A stretch of 64,000 nucleotides of DNA from Phycisphaerae bacterium (lineage in GTDB: Bacteria > Planctomycetota > Phycisphaerae > SM23-33). Numbering within the stretch: position 1 is the first letter of the stretch; the number at the start of each line of letters is the position of its first letter. The stretch covers positions 1-64,000 of the forward strand of contig DRGC01000079.1 in NCBI GenBank assembly GCA_011050235.1. Reading direction: 5' to 3'. Of this stretch, positions 1 to 8,821 are shown piece by piece. The notes below the pieces were generated by a model that did no database searches, was not told the origin of the DNA, and saw only the letters and a list, made by a program, of their open reading frames with translations. A program made the position numbers and the translations under genes.

Positions 1-429
1 GATCCGCAGCCGTCCGACCTCGCAGCCGCCCAGGCGGGCCATCACGTCGGCCAGGCCTTTGTGCCCGCCGGCCGACCCGCCTGTCCGGGCCCGAAGCTGC
101 GCCAACGGCAGGGCGATATCGTCCATGACGATCAGCACGTCGCCCATCGCGACGTCGTAATACCGCATCACGCCTGCAACGGCCCGGCCGCTCTCGTTCA
201 TGAACGTGTGCGGCTTAAGCATCAACACACGTTGTGGCATCTGTGCAGGCCTTGCGGGGCGCGCGTCATAAATCATTCCGTCGTGCGCCGGCCGGCCGGT
301 CGCTTGCCATCGCCGGGCCAACTCCTCCACAACGCGGAAACCCACGTTGTGGCGCGTTTTCTCATAGCGTCGGCCGGGATTGCCCAGTCCGACGACCAGT
401 TTGGTTGTCTGTTCCGACAGGTCGGACAC
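1..429 (-). CDS. pth: Peptidyl-tRNA hydrolase, C-terminus cut by window edge
   Basis: Releases peptides from peptidyl-tRNA that drops off ribosomes; cytoplasmic. The visible 143 residues carry the family signatures in order: VVGLGNPG near residue 12, the TRHNVGF motif with the catalytic His, FMNESG, MDDIALP and GGSAGGHKGL. The open frame continues through base 1, so roughly the last 50 residues are missing. The start is a GTG at 429; an in-frame stop at 436-438 blocks any longer version. A GGGAGG lies about 12 nt upstream. It is the last visible gene of the prs-rplY-pth operon, 28 nt after the rplY stop, an arrangement that is common in bacteria. Confidence 0.95.
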   Translation of the reverse strand, partial: MSDLSEQTTKLVVGLGNPGRRYEKTRHNVGFRVVEELARRWQATGRPAHDGMIYDARPARPAQMPQRVLMLKPHTFMNESGRAVAGVMRYYDVAMGDVLIVMDDIALPLAQLRARTGGSAGGHKGLADVMARLGGCEVGRLRI

Positions 430-457
430 CGGCGGTCAGGGCCTCCCTGGCTCGGCG

Positions 458-1111
458 TCAGGACGCCTCACCTTCGGCCGTTTCGGCGTCGCCGGCTTCT
501 TCGGGCTTCTCGCCGATGACTTCCGGCTCGACGCCCACTTCGGCCTCTTCGCCTTCGGCCGGGACTTCCTCTTCCGCCACCACCGTTACCGAGCACAGCA
601 ACTGCTGCGGGTCGGTCACCAGTGTGGCGCCTTCGGACAGCTCGAGATCACCGACGCGCAGTGAATCGCCGATGTTCAGAGCGTTCACCTGAGCGCGAAT
701 TTCGTCCGGGATCGCCGTGACGAGACACTCGACGGTGACCTCGTTGGTCTGCTGCTGCAGGACGCCGCCTTCGTCGACGCCGGCCGGCGTGCCGCGGAGC
801 ACGACCGCCACGGTCACCTCGACGCGATCGTGCAGGTCGACCCGCGTCAGGTCTACGTGGATGATCATCTGGCCGAACGTATCGTACTGCACGTCCTTGA
901 CGAACACGTTCTCCTTGACCTCGCCCAGGTCGATCTCCAGCAGGCGTTCGCCGTGGGCGATGGCGACATCCAGATCGTGCTGGTTCAGCGCGATCGAAAC
1001 GTTCTCCTGCCCGCGGCCGTATATGATGCCGGGCGTCAGGCCCTGGGCCCGCAAAGCGCGGGTCGGACGGGCGCCCATCTTGGTGCGTCGTGTTGCCTTC
1101 AATGCTTCCAT
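458..1111 (-). CDS. rplY: 50S ribosomal protein L25 (general stress protein Ctc type)
   Basis: Binds 5S rRNA in the large ribosomal subunit. At 217 residues it is the long Ctc form: an N-terminal L25 domain (about 1-90, with the IIYGRG motif near residue 29) followed by the beta-rich TL5-type C-terminal domain (about 95-180). A very acidic Glu/Ala-rich tail occupies about 180-217. GGAG sits 7 nt before the ATG at 1111. Lies between prs (25 nt upstream) and pth, in one transcription unit. The acidic tail is common in high-GC homologues and probably disordered. Confidence 0.95.
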   Translation of the reverse strand: MEALKATRRTKMGARPTRALRAQGLTPGIIYGRGQENVSIALNQHDLDVAIAHGERLLEIDLGEVKENVFVKDVQYDTFGQMIIHVDLTRVDLHDRVEVTVAVVLRGTPAGVDEGGVLQQQTNEVTVECLVTAIPDEIRAQVNALNIGDSLRVGDLELSEGATLVTDPQQLLCSVTVVAEEEVPAEGEEAEVGVEPEVIGEKPEEAGDAETAEGEAS

Positions 1112-1136
1112 CTACTTCTCCAAGAACCGCGTCGAC

Positions 1137-2093
1137 CTAGCGGCCGTTATCCATACTGAACAGACTGCTGACGGATTCATCGTTGTGAATGCGGTGAATG
1201 GCTTCACCCATCAGCATGGCCACCGACAGGACCTTGAGCTTGCCGATGGCATCGATCTTATCTTGCGGCACGGGGACCGTGTCGGTGACCACCACCTCGT
1301 CGATCGGGGCCGTCGAGAAGTTTTCGATGGCGTTGCCCACCAGGATCGCGTGGGTCGCGCCGACATAGACCGCCTTGGCGCCGGACTGGCGGCAGACCTT
1401 GGCGGCGCCGCAGATCGTCGCGCCGGTGGTGATCATGTCATCCACCATCAGGACGGTTTTGCCCTTCACCTCGCCAATGAGATATCCGTGCTCGACGGAG
1501 TCGCCGCTGACGCGGCGCTTGTCGACGATCGCCAAATCTGCGCCCAATCGCTCAGCATAGACGCCGGCCCGGCGGGTGCTGCCGGGGTCCGGGCTGACGA
1601 CCACTAAATCGGTCCAGTTGCGGGATCGGAACTCCCGGCTGAGGACCGGTTCGGCGTAGAGGTTATCGACGGGCACGTCGAAGAAGCCCTGAATCTGCCC
1701 GGCGTGCAGGTCCATCGTCAACACGCGGTCGGCCCCGGCGGTCACGATCAAATTGGCCACCAGCTTGGCCGTGATGGGCGTTCGGCCTTCGTCTTTGCGG
1801 TCCTGGCGGGCGTAGCCGTAGTAAGGGATCACGGCCGTGATCCGCTCGGCCGAGGCCCGACGGGCGCAATCGATGAAAATCAGAAGCTGCATCAACGTTT
1901 CGTTCGTCGGTGCGCAGGTTGATTGAATGATGAACACGTCGCGGCCTCGGACGTCTTCTTCGAGCTTGACCAGTTGCTCGCCGTCGGGGAAGGGTATGAT
2001 ATTGACCCGCCCAAGCGGAATGCCCAAGTATTCACCGATGGCCTGCGCCAACGGCGGGTTCGACGTTCCAGCGAAGATGGCCAAGTTGTCCAT
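1137..2093 (-). CDS. prs: Ribose-phosphate pyrophosphokinase (PRPP synthetase)
   Basis: Makes 5-phosphoribosyl-1-pyrophosphate from ribose-5-phosphate and ATP for purine, pyrimidine, His, Trp and NAD synthesis. Full length (318 residues) for a class I enzyme. It shows FPDGE at 35-39, the ATP-site segment PYYGYARQDRK at 90-100, catalytic-loop His130 in MDLHAGQIQGFFD, and the PRPP-binding loop VDDMITTGATI at 217-227. AAGGA lies 9 nt before the ATG at 2093. Upstream on the same strand, 44 nt away, is tRNA-Gln, and no separate promoter is evident between them, so prs is probably co-transcribed with the tRNA. Confidence 0.97.
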   Translation of the reverse strand: MDNLAIFAGTSNPPLAQAIGEYLGIPLGRVNIIPFPDGEQLVKLEEDVRGRDVFIIQSTCAPTNETLMQLLIFIDCARRASAERITAVIPYYGYARQDRKDEGRTPITAKLVANLIVTAGADRVLTMDLHAGQIQGFFDVPVDNLYAEPVLSREFRSRNWTDLVVVSPDPGSTRRAGVYAERLGADLAIVDKRRVSGDSVEHGYLIGEVKGKTVLMVDDMITTGATICGAAKVCRQSGAKAVYVGATHAILVGNAIENFSTAPIDEVVVTDTVPVPQDKIDAIGKLKVLSVAMLMGEAIHRIHNDESVSSLFSMDNGR

Positions 2094-2137
2094 ACAGCCC
2101 TGTCCTTACAAGCTGCCTCTGCCGGTCTTGTCCAGCA

Positions 2138-2209
2138 TTACCCGGCCAGGACTTGAACCTGGAATGGAAGGTCCAAAACCTTCTGTGTTACCAATTACAC
2201 CACCGGGTA
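2138..2209 (-). tRNA. tRNA-Gln (anticodon UUG)
   Basis: On the minus strand the sequence folds into a full cloverleaf. It has a 7-bp acceptor (TACCCGG with CCGGGTA), a 4-bp D stem, the anticodon stem GAAGG/CCTTC around loop TTTTGGA (anticodon TTG), and a 5-bp T stem CCAGG/CCTGG with loop TTCAAGT. The discriminator base is A. CCA is not encoded. It stands about 167 nt downstream of a strong promoter and 44 nt upstream of prs, so it is probably excised from a longer tRNA-mRNA precursor. Confidence 0.95.
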
Positions 2210-2382
2210 AGGTGTTTGGCAAATCTGCCGATCGGCCGAAGGCATGGGTGTCGATCGACGGACAAACGTGTCGCGGCTGGGGATTCGTCCGGAAGCCTGA
2301 ATCAGCGGCCGCAACCTCGCTGACCCACCGCCCGCCATGCGGGCACGCTCCATACGAACGAACACGCCTTCTGAAGGAGAAA

Positions 2383-2411
2383 CTTATACGCGCTGGTAGG
2401 GGTCCTGTCAA
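2383..2411 (-). promoter_or_regulatory. Sigma70-type promoter for tRNA-Gln-prs-rplY-pth
   Basis: Minus strand: perfect -35 TTGACA (2406-2411), 17-nt spacer, -10 TATAAG (2383-2388). The expected start is near 2376, giving a leader of about 167 nt before the tRNA. No gene was recognised in that leader (2210-2376). Confidence 0.8.
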
Positions 2412-2447
2412 ATGCCATTTACGATTTTCACCCCCACAGCAGGGCGT

Positions 2448-2477
2448 TTGACATGTGCAGCAATGGCGTGTTATCTA
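2448..2477 (+). promoter_or_regulatory. Promoter for DUF401 gene, start-codon proximal
   Basis: Plus strand: perfect -35 TTGACA (2448-2453), 17 nt, then a weak -10 TTATCT (2471-2476). Predicted transcription start is about 2483, two bases before the ATG at 2485, so the mRNA would be essentially leaderless. Back to back with the divergent tRNA-Gln promoter; the two -35 boxes are about 36 bp apart. Confidence 0.6.
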
Positions 2478-2484
2478 GGTGGCC

Positions 2485-3810
2485 ATGGATGGTTTATGGG
2501 AGATGATTGAGCCGGTCAGTGCGTTGGCGTCGATGTTGGGGGGTTTCGGGCTGATTCTGCTGCTGACGCGGGTGAAGGTGCCCATCATGGTGTCGATCCT
2601 GGCCGGGGCGGCGGCGGTGTCGCTGCTATTCGGCAGGGGGATCGGCGAGACCGGCTCGATGATGGTGGCCGGCCTGCTGCGGATCGACATGCTGGCGCTG
2701 TCAGCGATCATTATCAGTGTGATCGTCCTGACGCAGGTGATGCGCAAGACAGGCCGGCTGGAGGAGATCGTCTTGTCGCTGCGGCTGCTGCTGCGGAGGC
2801 CGGCCGTATCCATGGCGGCCGTGCCGGCGATGATCGGCCTGTTGCCCATGCCGGGCGGCGCGCTGTTCTCGGCCCCGCTGGTCGCTGCCGCTGCCGGCAA
2901 GACGAACGTCTCCGGCGTGCGGCTGTCGGCGATCAACTTCTGGTTTCGCCACGTCTGGGAGTATTGGTGGCCGCTATATCCCGGGGTGATCCTGGCGATG
3001 CAACTGGTGTGGGACAAGACCGGCACGTCGGAAGGGCGGTTCCTGCTGTTCAATATGCCGCTATCGATCCCGATGATCCTGGGCGGGTTGGTGCTGTTTG
3101 TCGGGTCCCATCCGGATTTGCACATCTCCGGCCCGCCGCCCCCGCGCGGCACGAAACGCCGGCTGCTGCGGGCGACGTCGCCGATCTGGATCATCATACT
3201 GATCTACGCCGCCGGGAAGGTCGCCCTCGTGCTGATCGGGCGATGGACCGGCCAGCAGCTCGATAACGGCGCGCTGGGCAAGACGCCGATCCTCGTAGGC
3301 TTGGCGACAGGGCTGATCTGGACTATCGCGACTTCCGGCCTGAGCCGACGCGAGATCGCCGTCACCTTCGCCGCCAAGACGATCTACAAGATGCTGCTGA
3401 TCGTCCTGATGACGATGATCTACAAGCACGTGATCGAGACCGTCCAGGCCGGCCGGCTGATGGGCGAAGAACTGGCCGCCCTGCATGTTCCGACCGCCGT
3501 GGTGGTGGCCGTGTTGCCGCTGATCGCCGGGCTCGTGCTGGGCGTGGCGGTGGGCTTTGTGGGCACGGCCTTTCCCATCATCCTGCCGCTGGTGGCGGAT
3601 AAGCCCGAGGTGTCGGCCTACATCGCGCTGGCCTACGCGTTCGGCCACATGGGCCAGATGCTCAGCCCCATCCATATCTGCCACATCGTGACCATCGAAT
3701 ACTTCAAGACCAACTACCGCGCGATGTACCCCCGCATCCTTCCCCCAGCCATCCTCACCGCCGCCGGGGCCGTGGCCTACTTCCTCCTCCTGCGCTGGCT
3801 GTTGGGGTAG
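2485..3810 (+). CDS. DUF401 family polytopic membrane protein
   Basis: About 441 residues, almost entirely hydrophobic, with around ten predicted transmembrane segments. The N-terminal half has the LLPMPGGALFSAPLV motif followed by the FWFRHVWEYWWPLYPG segment, which is how I recognise DUF401. The C-terminal half repeats a similar pattern, with AYAFGHMGQMLSPIHICH near residues 380-400. The organisation resembles small-molecule permeases of the gluconate/citrate carrier type, but no substrate is known to me. A GTG at 2479 in the same frame is an alternative start; neither has a clear Shine-Dalgarno. It stands alone between two minus-strand operons. Confidence 0.8.
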   Translation: MDGLWEMIEPVSALASMLGGFGLILLLTRVKVPIMVSILAGAAAVSLLFGRGIGETGSMMVAGLLRIDMLALSAIIISVIVLTQVMRKTGRLEEIVLSLRLLLRRPAVSMAAVPAMIGLLPMPGGALFSAPLVAAAAGKTNVSGVRLSAINFWFRHVWEYWWPLYPGVILAMQLVWDKTGTSEGRFLLFNMPLSIPMILGGLVLFVGSHPDLHISGPPPPRGTKRRLLRATSPIWIIILIYAAGKVALVLIGRWTGQQLDNGALGKTPILVGLATGLIWTIATSGLSRREIAVTFAAKTIYKMLLIVLMTMIYKHVIETVQAGRLMGEELAALHVPTAVVVAVLPLIAGLVLGVAVGFVGTAFPIILPLVADKPEVSAYIALAYAFGHMGQMLSPIHICHIVTIEYFKTNYRAMYPRILPPAILTAAGAVAYFLLLRWLLG

Positions 3811-3830
3811 GACGCACTCCGCGCGAACAT

Positions 3831-3886
3831 AGTTAACGAGTCAACGAGTTAACCAGTTAACGAGTGAATCGATTAACAAGTTAACC
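3831..3886 (+). repeat. Tandem octamer array (AGTTAACG)n
   Basis: Seven imperfect copies of an 8-bp word, AGTTAACG/AGTCAACG/AGTTAACC and variants, fill the spacer between the convergent DUF401 and moxR genes. Five copies keep the word TTAAC. The unit is too short for a CRISPR and has no spacers. Function unknown. Confidence 0.85.
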
Positions 3887-3935
3887 GGCCAGCCGGAACG
3901 ACGCGTGCGGCGCGGTGGAGTTTGGCAAAGGGGCC

Positions 3936-4925
<990 letters not shown>

Positions 4926-4958
4926 GGCTTGTCTCCACCCCCGCCAAGCGTAGACCGC

Positions 4959-5741
4959 TTACACGGACAAGTCCAGCCCAAAGAGGCGGCGGGCGTTGGC
5001 GGTGGTCTGTTCGGCGAAGGCATCGGGGCTGATGTTGCGCACTTGGGCCAGGCGCATGGCGACGTGGGCGACGTTGGCCGGCTCGTTGGTTTTCATCTTC
5101 CGGACAGGCTCGGGCGATAAATACGGCGCGTCGGTCTCGACCATGATGCGATCGGCCGGCGTCAGGGCGACGGCCTGGCGGATGTCGTCGGCCCGGTTGA
5201 AGGTGGCGATGCCGCTGAAACCGATCGTCGCGCCGATGTCCAGCACGCGCCGGGCTCCGTCGGCCCCGCCGGTGAAGGAATGGAAGACCACAGGCAGGTC
5301 GCCGACATCGGCCTCGGCCAGAATCGCCAGCGTGTCCTCCAGCGCCTCGCGCGTGTGGATGACGATGGGTTTGGCGATGTCCCGCGCCAGCGCCAACTGG
5401 GCGGCGAAAGCCTGTCGCTGGGCCTCGCGCGGCGAGAAATCGTAGTGGTAGTCCAGCCCGATCTCTCCGACCGCTGCGCAGCGATCGCGACCGGCGAGTT
5501 GGCCGATCTGTCGTAGCGCGTCATCGTTGACACTTGTGGCGTCATGGGGGTGAACGCCGGCGGTGAACCAGACCGTGTCGTATTGGCCCGCCAGGGAAAG
5601 AGCGGCTTTGGTCTCGGCTACGGTCCCGGCCGCGCAGATGCAGCTGATCACGCCGGCCTCGGCTGCGCGGGCCAGGACGTCGGGGGTGTCTTGGCGAAGT
5701 CGCCCGTGGGCAAGGTGGCAGTGGGTGTCGATCAGTTTCAT
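4959..5741 (-). CDS. tatD: TatD family metal-dependent deoxyribonuclease
   Basis: About 260 residues with the amidohydrolase-type TIM barrel metal motifs: IDTHCHL at the very N-terminus, AVGEIGLDYHYDF near residue 85, the VIHTRE segment near 128, HSFTGG near 155, and VETDAPYLSPEP near 203. Family members hydrolyse DNA 3' to 5' and are linked to DNA repair. I chose the ATG at 5741 because it places IDTHCHL at residue 3. A TTG at 5753 in the same frame overlaps the yraN stop and is possible. No Shine-Dalgarno is visible; translation may be coupled to yraN, whose stop lies 8 nt upstream. Confidence 0.93.
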   Translation of the reverse strand: MKLIDTHCHLAHGRLRQDTPDVLARAAEAGVISCICAAGTVAETKAALSLAGQYDTVWFTAGVHPHDATSVNDDALRQIGQLAGRDRCAAVGEIGLDYHYDFSPREAQRQAFAAQLALARDIAKPIVIHTREALEDTLAILAEADVGDLPVVFHSFTGGADGARRVLDIGATIGFSGIATFNRADDIRQAVALTPADRIMVETDAPYLSPEPVRKMKTNEPANVAHVAMRLAQVRNISPDAFAEQTTANARRLFGLDLSV

Positions 5742-5749
5742 TGCGCGTG

Positions 5750-6136
5750 TCAAAAAGCGTTCGGTGTGTAGCGGACGGTGGGCCGGTCGCCGTCGAAGAC
5801 GACGGCTACGATGTCGAAGCGGATGTTGTATCCCTCCACCCGTCGCCGCTGCAGATAATACCCGGCCACCTTTCGGATGCGCCGCTGTTTGTCGGCGCGG
5901 ACGGCGGATTCGGGGTCGGTGTAATGGTCGCTGGAGCGGCTCTTGACCTCGACGAACGCGATGGTTTCGGCCCCCAGATGCTTGTTGGTGGGATCGAGCG
6001 CAATCAGGTCCACTTCGCCGGCGGGGCAGCGGTAATTGCGGGCCAGGATCTTCAGGCCTCGGCGCTTGAGATGGCGGGCGGCCAGTTTTTCACCGCGCCG
6101 GCCCAACGACGTTTCAGCTCGTCGGAAGGGCCACAT
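5750..6136 (-). CDS. YraN/UPF0102 family endonuclease-like protein
   Basis: 128 residues, typical length for UPF0102. It has the GRRGEKLAARHLKRRG helix, then the nuclease-like core: GEVDLIALD (Asp) and AFVEVKSR (Glu-x-Lys), arranged as in PD-(D/E)xK folds. Biochemical role is unsettled in the literature. It sits 6 nt after the rplS stop, in the conserved rpsP-trmD-rplS-yraN neighbourhood. Confidence 0.9.
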   Translation of the reverse strand: MWPFRRAETSLGRRGEKLAARHLKRRGLKILARNYRCPAGEVDLIALDPTNKHLGAETIAFVEVKSRSSDHYTDPESAVRADKQRRIRKVAGYYLQRRRVEGYNIRFDIVAVVFDGDRPTVRYTPNAF

Positions 6137-6142
6137 CGCGGG

Positions 6143-6526
6143 TTACTCGTCGGCGGGCTTGGCTTTGGGGCGGGCGGGGCGCTTGACCTCTCGCAGCCGC
6201 GTCGCCTTGCCGGTTCGGTCGCGCAGGTAATAGAGCTTCGCTCGCCGCACCTTGCCGCCGCGAACGACCTCGACGCTGGCCACTCGGGGGCTGTGCAGGG
6301 GGAAGACGCGCTCGACGCCTTCGTTGTTGACGATGCGGCGGACCGTGAAGGTCTCGCTGATGCCCGAGCCCTTGCGGGCGATCACCACGCCCGTGAACAC
6401 CTGCAGGCGTTCACGGTCGCCTTCGATGATCCGGACCGACACGTTGACGGTGTCGCCGATCTGAAAGGCGGGAACGTCTTTCTTCATGCTGGCCGCGACG
6501 GCCTTGTCTAACAGTTCCTTACTCAC
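6143..6526 (-). CDS. rplS: 50S ribosomal protein L19
   Basis: Protein at the 30S-50S interface. 127 residues from the GTG at 6526, giving [20 protein letters not shown] and then the L19 core with [35 protein letters not shown] and [19 protein letters not shown] longer reading from 6676 would only translate trmD out of frame, so I reject it. The GTG overlaps the trmD stop by 8 nt, which suggests translational coupling. The tail is rich in Lys, Pro and Arg. Confidence 0.96.
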   Translation of the reverse strand: MSKELLDKAVAASMKKDVPAFQIGDTVNVSVRIIEGDRERLQVFTGVVIARKGSGISETFTVRRIVNNEGVERVFPLHSPRVASVEVVRGGKVRRAKLYYLRDRTGKATRLREVKRPARPKAKPADE

Positions 6527-7280
6527 GGTCCTGCTCCTGCGGCGGCGTGTCGCCCTCGTCGGGCGCGACGTCGCGCTGGTTCGAATGTTGCTGTTTATAC
6601 TGCTGCCACAAATCCGGACGGCGCTGCTGCGTTCGCAGCTTCGCCTGCTCCAGCCGCCACGCGGCGATCCGTGCATGGTCGCCGCTGAGCAGCACGTCCG
6701 GCACGCTCATGCCGGCAATCTCGCGCGGGCGCGTGTAGTGCGGATACTCCAGCAGGCCCGCACTGAACGACTCCTCGTGCGTCGATTCGTCCTTGCCCAG
6801 GGCTCCGGGCTGCAGCCGAATCACCGCGTCGGCCAGGGCCATCGCCGCGATCTCGCCGCCGGACATCACAAAATCGCCGATGCTGATCTCCCGGTCGGCG
6901 AGGGTCCGAATCCGCTCATCGAACCCTTCATAGTGTCCGGCAATCAGGATCAGCCGATCCTTGCCGGCCAGTTCCTCGACCGTCGCCTGCTTCAGCGGGG
7001 CGCCCTGGGGGCTCAGCAAAATCACCTCGCCCGGCGTCGGGTGCCGGCTCTGCACATGCGCGACGGCGTCGCAAACCGGCTGGTACATCATCACCATGCC
7101 GACACCGCCGCCAAACGGGGCGTCGTCGACCGTGCCATAGCTGTCCGTCGCGAAATCCCGGATGTTCGTCCGCTGGACGTCCACCAGGTCGCGCTCGACA
7201 GACCGCCCGACGATACTGGTCGAGCAGAAGGCATCGAACATCTCGACGAACAAAGTCAGAATATCGATGCGCAATGCCAT
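6519..7280 (-). CDS. trmD: tRNA (guanine-37-N1) methyltransferase
   Basis: SPOUT-class methyltransferase that makes m1G37 in tRNAs with G36 and so prevents +1 frameshifting. 253 residues from the ATG at 7280 ([14 protein letters not shown]). It shows [45 protein letters not shown] and the trefoil-knot SAM segment, then the HYTRP and SGDH motifs. A longer version from a GTG at 7337 overlapping the rpsP stop is less likely because it adds a non-conserved leader. The last 40 or so residues are a Gln/Asp-rich extension. Confidence 0.96.
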   Translation of the reverse strand: MALRIDILTLFVEMFDAFCSTSIVGRSVERDLVDVQRTNIRDFATDSYGTVDDAPFGGGVGMVMMYQPVCDAVAHVQSRHPTPGEVILLSPQGAPLKQATVEELAGKDRLILIAGHYEGFDERIRTLADREISIGDFVMSGGEIAAMALADAVIRLQPGALGKDESTHEESFSAGLLEYPHYTRPREIAGMSVPDVLLSGDHARIAAWRLEQAKLRTQQRRPDLWQQYKQQHSNQRDVAPDEGDTPPQEQDRE

Positions 7281-7333
7281 CACCGCATCCGCCCGCAGGG
7301 GCATCCGCACGGACGGGCCGATGCCGCCCGCCC

Positions 7334-7594
7334 TCACGTCTTGCGAACGGAGATGCCCTGACGCTTGAGCAGATCGCTGACGGTATCGCTGGGCTGGGCG
7401 CCTACGCTCAGCCAGTACTCGATGCGCTCGCGATGCAGCGATAGCTGCTTGTCGGCGTCTTTGCTGTTCGGGTCATACCAGCCGAGCTCTTCGATCGCGC
7501 GGCCATCGCGCGGAGATCGGCTGTCCATTGCGCAGACGCGGAAAAAGCTCCGATGCGTCCGGCCCAAGCGTTTTAGCCTTAGCTTGACTGCCAA
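7334..7594 (-). CDS. rpsP: 30S ribosomal protein S16, TTG start
   Basis: 86 residues beginning with (M)[19 protein letters not shown], the canonical S16 start. The start is chosen as the TTG at 7594 because it gives the family N-terminus and is preceded by TTGGAG with a 6-nt spacer. An ATG at 7618 would add eight non-conserved residues. Also present: [19 protein letters not shown]. First gene of the rpsP-trmD-rplS-yraN-tatD-moxR operon. Confidence 0.95.
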   Translation of the reverse strand: MAVKLRLKRLGRTHRSFFRVCAMDSRSPRDGRAIEELGWYDPNSKDADKQLSLHRERIEYWLSVGAQPSDTVSDLLKRQGISVRKT

Positions 7595-7687
7595 AACACG
7601 CTCCAAACTGGCCCCCACACCAAGGCACGCCTCGGCGCGGTGGGTCTATAGGTCATCTGTCTTATCTCAGAAGAATGCGAACCGCAG

Positions 7688-7715
7688 ATTGTAGCACTCG
7701 CTGCAGGTCTTGCAA
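7688..7715 (-). promoter_or_regulatory. Promoter of the rpsP operon
   Basis: Minus strand: TTGCAA (7710-7715), 16-nt spacer, TACAAT (7688-7693). Expected start near 7681, leaving an untranslated leader of about 87 nt before the rpsP TTG. No ribosomal-protein leader structure could be confirmed by eye. Confidence 0.65.
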
Positions 7716-7762
7716 GGGCTTTTCGCGGGCTTTATGGCCCCGCTCGCCCGACCCGTCGGCCG

Positions 7763-8125
7763 CTACGGCCGGATCGTGCAGCGGGAGGTGTCCGACTCCC
7801 ATACCGTAATGGCGCTGAGGGTGGGCAGTTCAGGCGTGATTCGGTCCCAGAGGTACTTGGCCAGCACCTCGCTGGTGGCGTTCTCCAGGCCCGCCACGTC
7901 GTTGAGGTTGCGGTGGTCCAGATCGTTGTCGAGGATGTCGCCGACGATGCGTTTGATCTCGCCGAAGTCCACCACCCAGCCGGTGTGCGGATCGGGCTGG
8001 CCGGTCACGTGGATATCGATGCGGTAGCCGTGGCCGTGCAGACGGCGGCACTTATGGTCCGGCGGCACGTTGGGCAGCGAGTGGGCGGCTTCGAAGCGAA
8101 ACGTCTTGATCAGTTCGTATTCCAT
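7763..8125 (-). CDS. queD: 6-carboxy-5,6,7,8-tetrahydropterin synthase (QueD)
   Basis: Second step of the queuosine/7-deazaguanine pathway, converting dihydroneopterin triphosphate to carboxytetrahydropterin. 120 residues, the usual length. It carries the zinc ligands FEAAHSL (His) and RLHGHGY (two His), the WVVDFGEIK strand, the LDHRNLN motif with the catalytic Asp-His, and the Glu of VWESDTS. GGGGAG lies 8 nt before the ATG. Only 3 nt separate it from queE, so the two form an operon. Confidence 0.95.
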   Translation of the reverse strand: MEYELIKTFRFEAAHSLPNVPPDHKCRRLHGHGYRIDIHVTGQPDPHTGWVVDFGEIKRIVGDILDNDLDHRNLNDVAGLENATSEVLAKYLWDRITPELPTLSAITVWESDTSRCTIRP

Positions 8126-8128
8126 GGG

Positions 8129-8776
8129 TCAGACTCCCCGGTCCCGGTCGGGCCAGATGATCTTGTGTAACTGAACGCCCAGCCGCACGTCCAGGCCGTC
8201 GGTGAGGATCCACTCGGCCAACTCGGCCGGTTTGAGGCGATCGAGTACGGGCGAGAAAAGCACCTCGCAGCGCCCGATCAGTTTGTGTTCGCATGCGACA
8301 CGGCGGGCGAAGTCGAAATCGTCGCGGTCGGCGATGACGAATTTTACTTCGTCGCCCGCCCGCAGATGCTCGAGATTGGCCCAACAGGTTTCTTCGGCGG
8401 CTCGGCTGGAAGGGCACTTGATATCCAGGACGCGGCGAACGCGCGGGTCCACGCCCGAGACATCCAGCGTCCCGTTGGTCTCCAGCATCACGTCGTAGCC
8501 GGCATCGCAGAGGCGCTGCAGCAGCTGCGGCGCGGCCGGCTGGGTCAACGGCTCGCCGCCGGTGACCAGCACGCGCGGGCATGACGGCGCGGCGATGCGG
8601 TCGAGGATGGCGTCGATCGTCATCGGTTCGCCCTCGTCCAGCGCCTGGGGCGTGTCGCACCAGTGGCAGCGGAGGTTGCAGCCGGTCAGGCGAATCAGCA
8701 CGCACGGCAGGCCCGCCTGCGACGATTCGCCCGCGATGCTGCGGTAGATTTCGTTGACGATCAGGTGTTCGCTCAC
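8129..8776 (-). CDS. queE: 7-carboxy-7-deazaguanine synthase (QueE, radical SAM)
   Basis: Radical-SAM ring contraction of carboxytetrahydropterin to carboxydeazaguanine. 215 residues from a GTG at 8776 (SEHLIVNEIYRSIAGES). The cluster motif has Cys33, Cys37 and Cys40 (CNLRCHWC), followed by GGEP near residue 72 and LETNGT near 97. The GTG is exactly where transcription should begin from TACAAT at 8783-8788, and no Shine-Dalgarno is present, so initiation is probably leaderless. The open frame extends far upstream to 9832, but that part only mirrors the opposite gene. Confidence 0.95.
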   Translation of the reverse strand: MSEHLIVNEIYRSIAGESSQAGLPCVLIRLTGCNLRCHWCDTPQALDEGEPMTIDAILDRIAAPSCPRVLVTGGEPLTQPAAPQLLQRLCDAGYDVMLETNGTLDVSGVDPRVRRVLDIKCPSSRAAEETCWANLEHLRAGDEVKFVIADRDDFDFARRVACEHKLIGRCEVLFSPVLDRLKPAELAEWILTDGLDVRLGVQLHKIIWPDRDRGV

Positions 8777-8782
8777 GGGGTC

Positions 8783-8812
8783 ATTGTAACGCTGCGGGGG
8801 GGGCTTTAGGAT
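8783..8812. promoter_or_regulatory. Overlapping divergent promoters for queE and the GT-C-like gene
   Basis: Minus-strand -10 TACAAT (8783-8788) lies 6 nt before the queE GTG. On the plus strand TTGTAA (8784-8789) shares five bases with it and forms a -35 box, 17 nt from TAGGAT (8807-8812), which lies 9 nt before the ATG at 8822. The whole intergenic space is 45 bp with a run of eight G in the middle. The two polymerases could not bind at once. Confidence 0.6.
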
Positions 8813-8821
8813 ACGCCGGAG

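Noticed and set aside
2138-2209. tRNA-Gln as an integration site for a mobile element
   Set aside because: No integrase, no duplicated tRNA 3' end and no foreign gene block beside it.
2106-2411. Minus-strand 101-codon frame over the tRNA-Gln locus
   Set aside because: It runs through the tRNA and its promoter; a cloverleaf and consensus promoter explain the sequence better.
6524-6676. 50-residue N-terminal extension of L19
   Set aside because: The extra residues are Arg/Ser-rich translation of trmD out of frame; the GTG at 6526 gives the family N-terminus.
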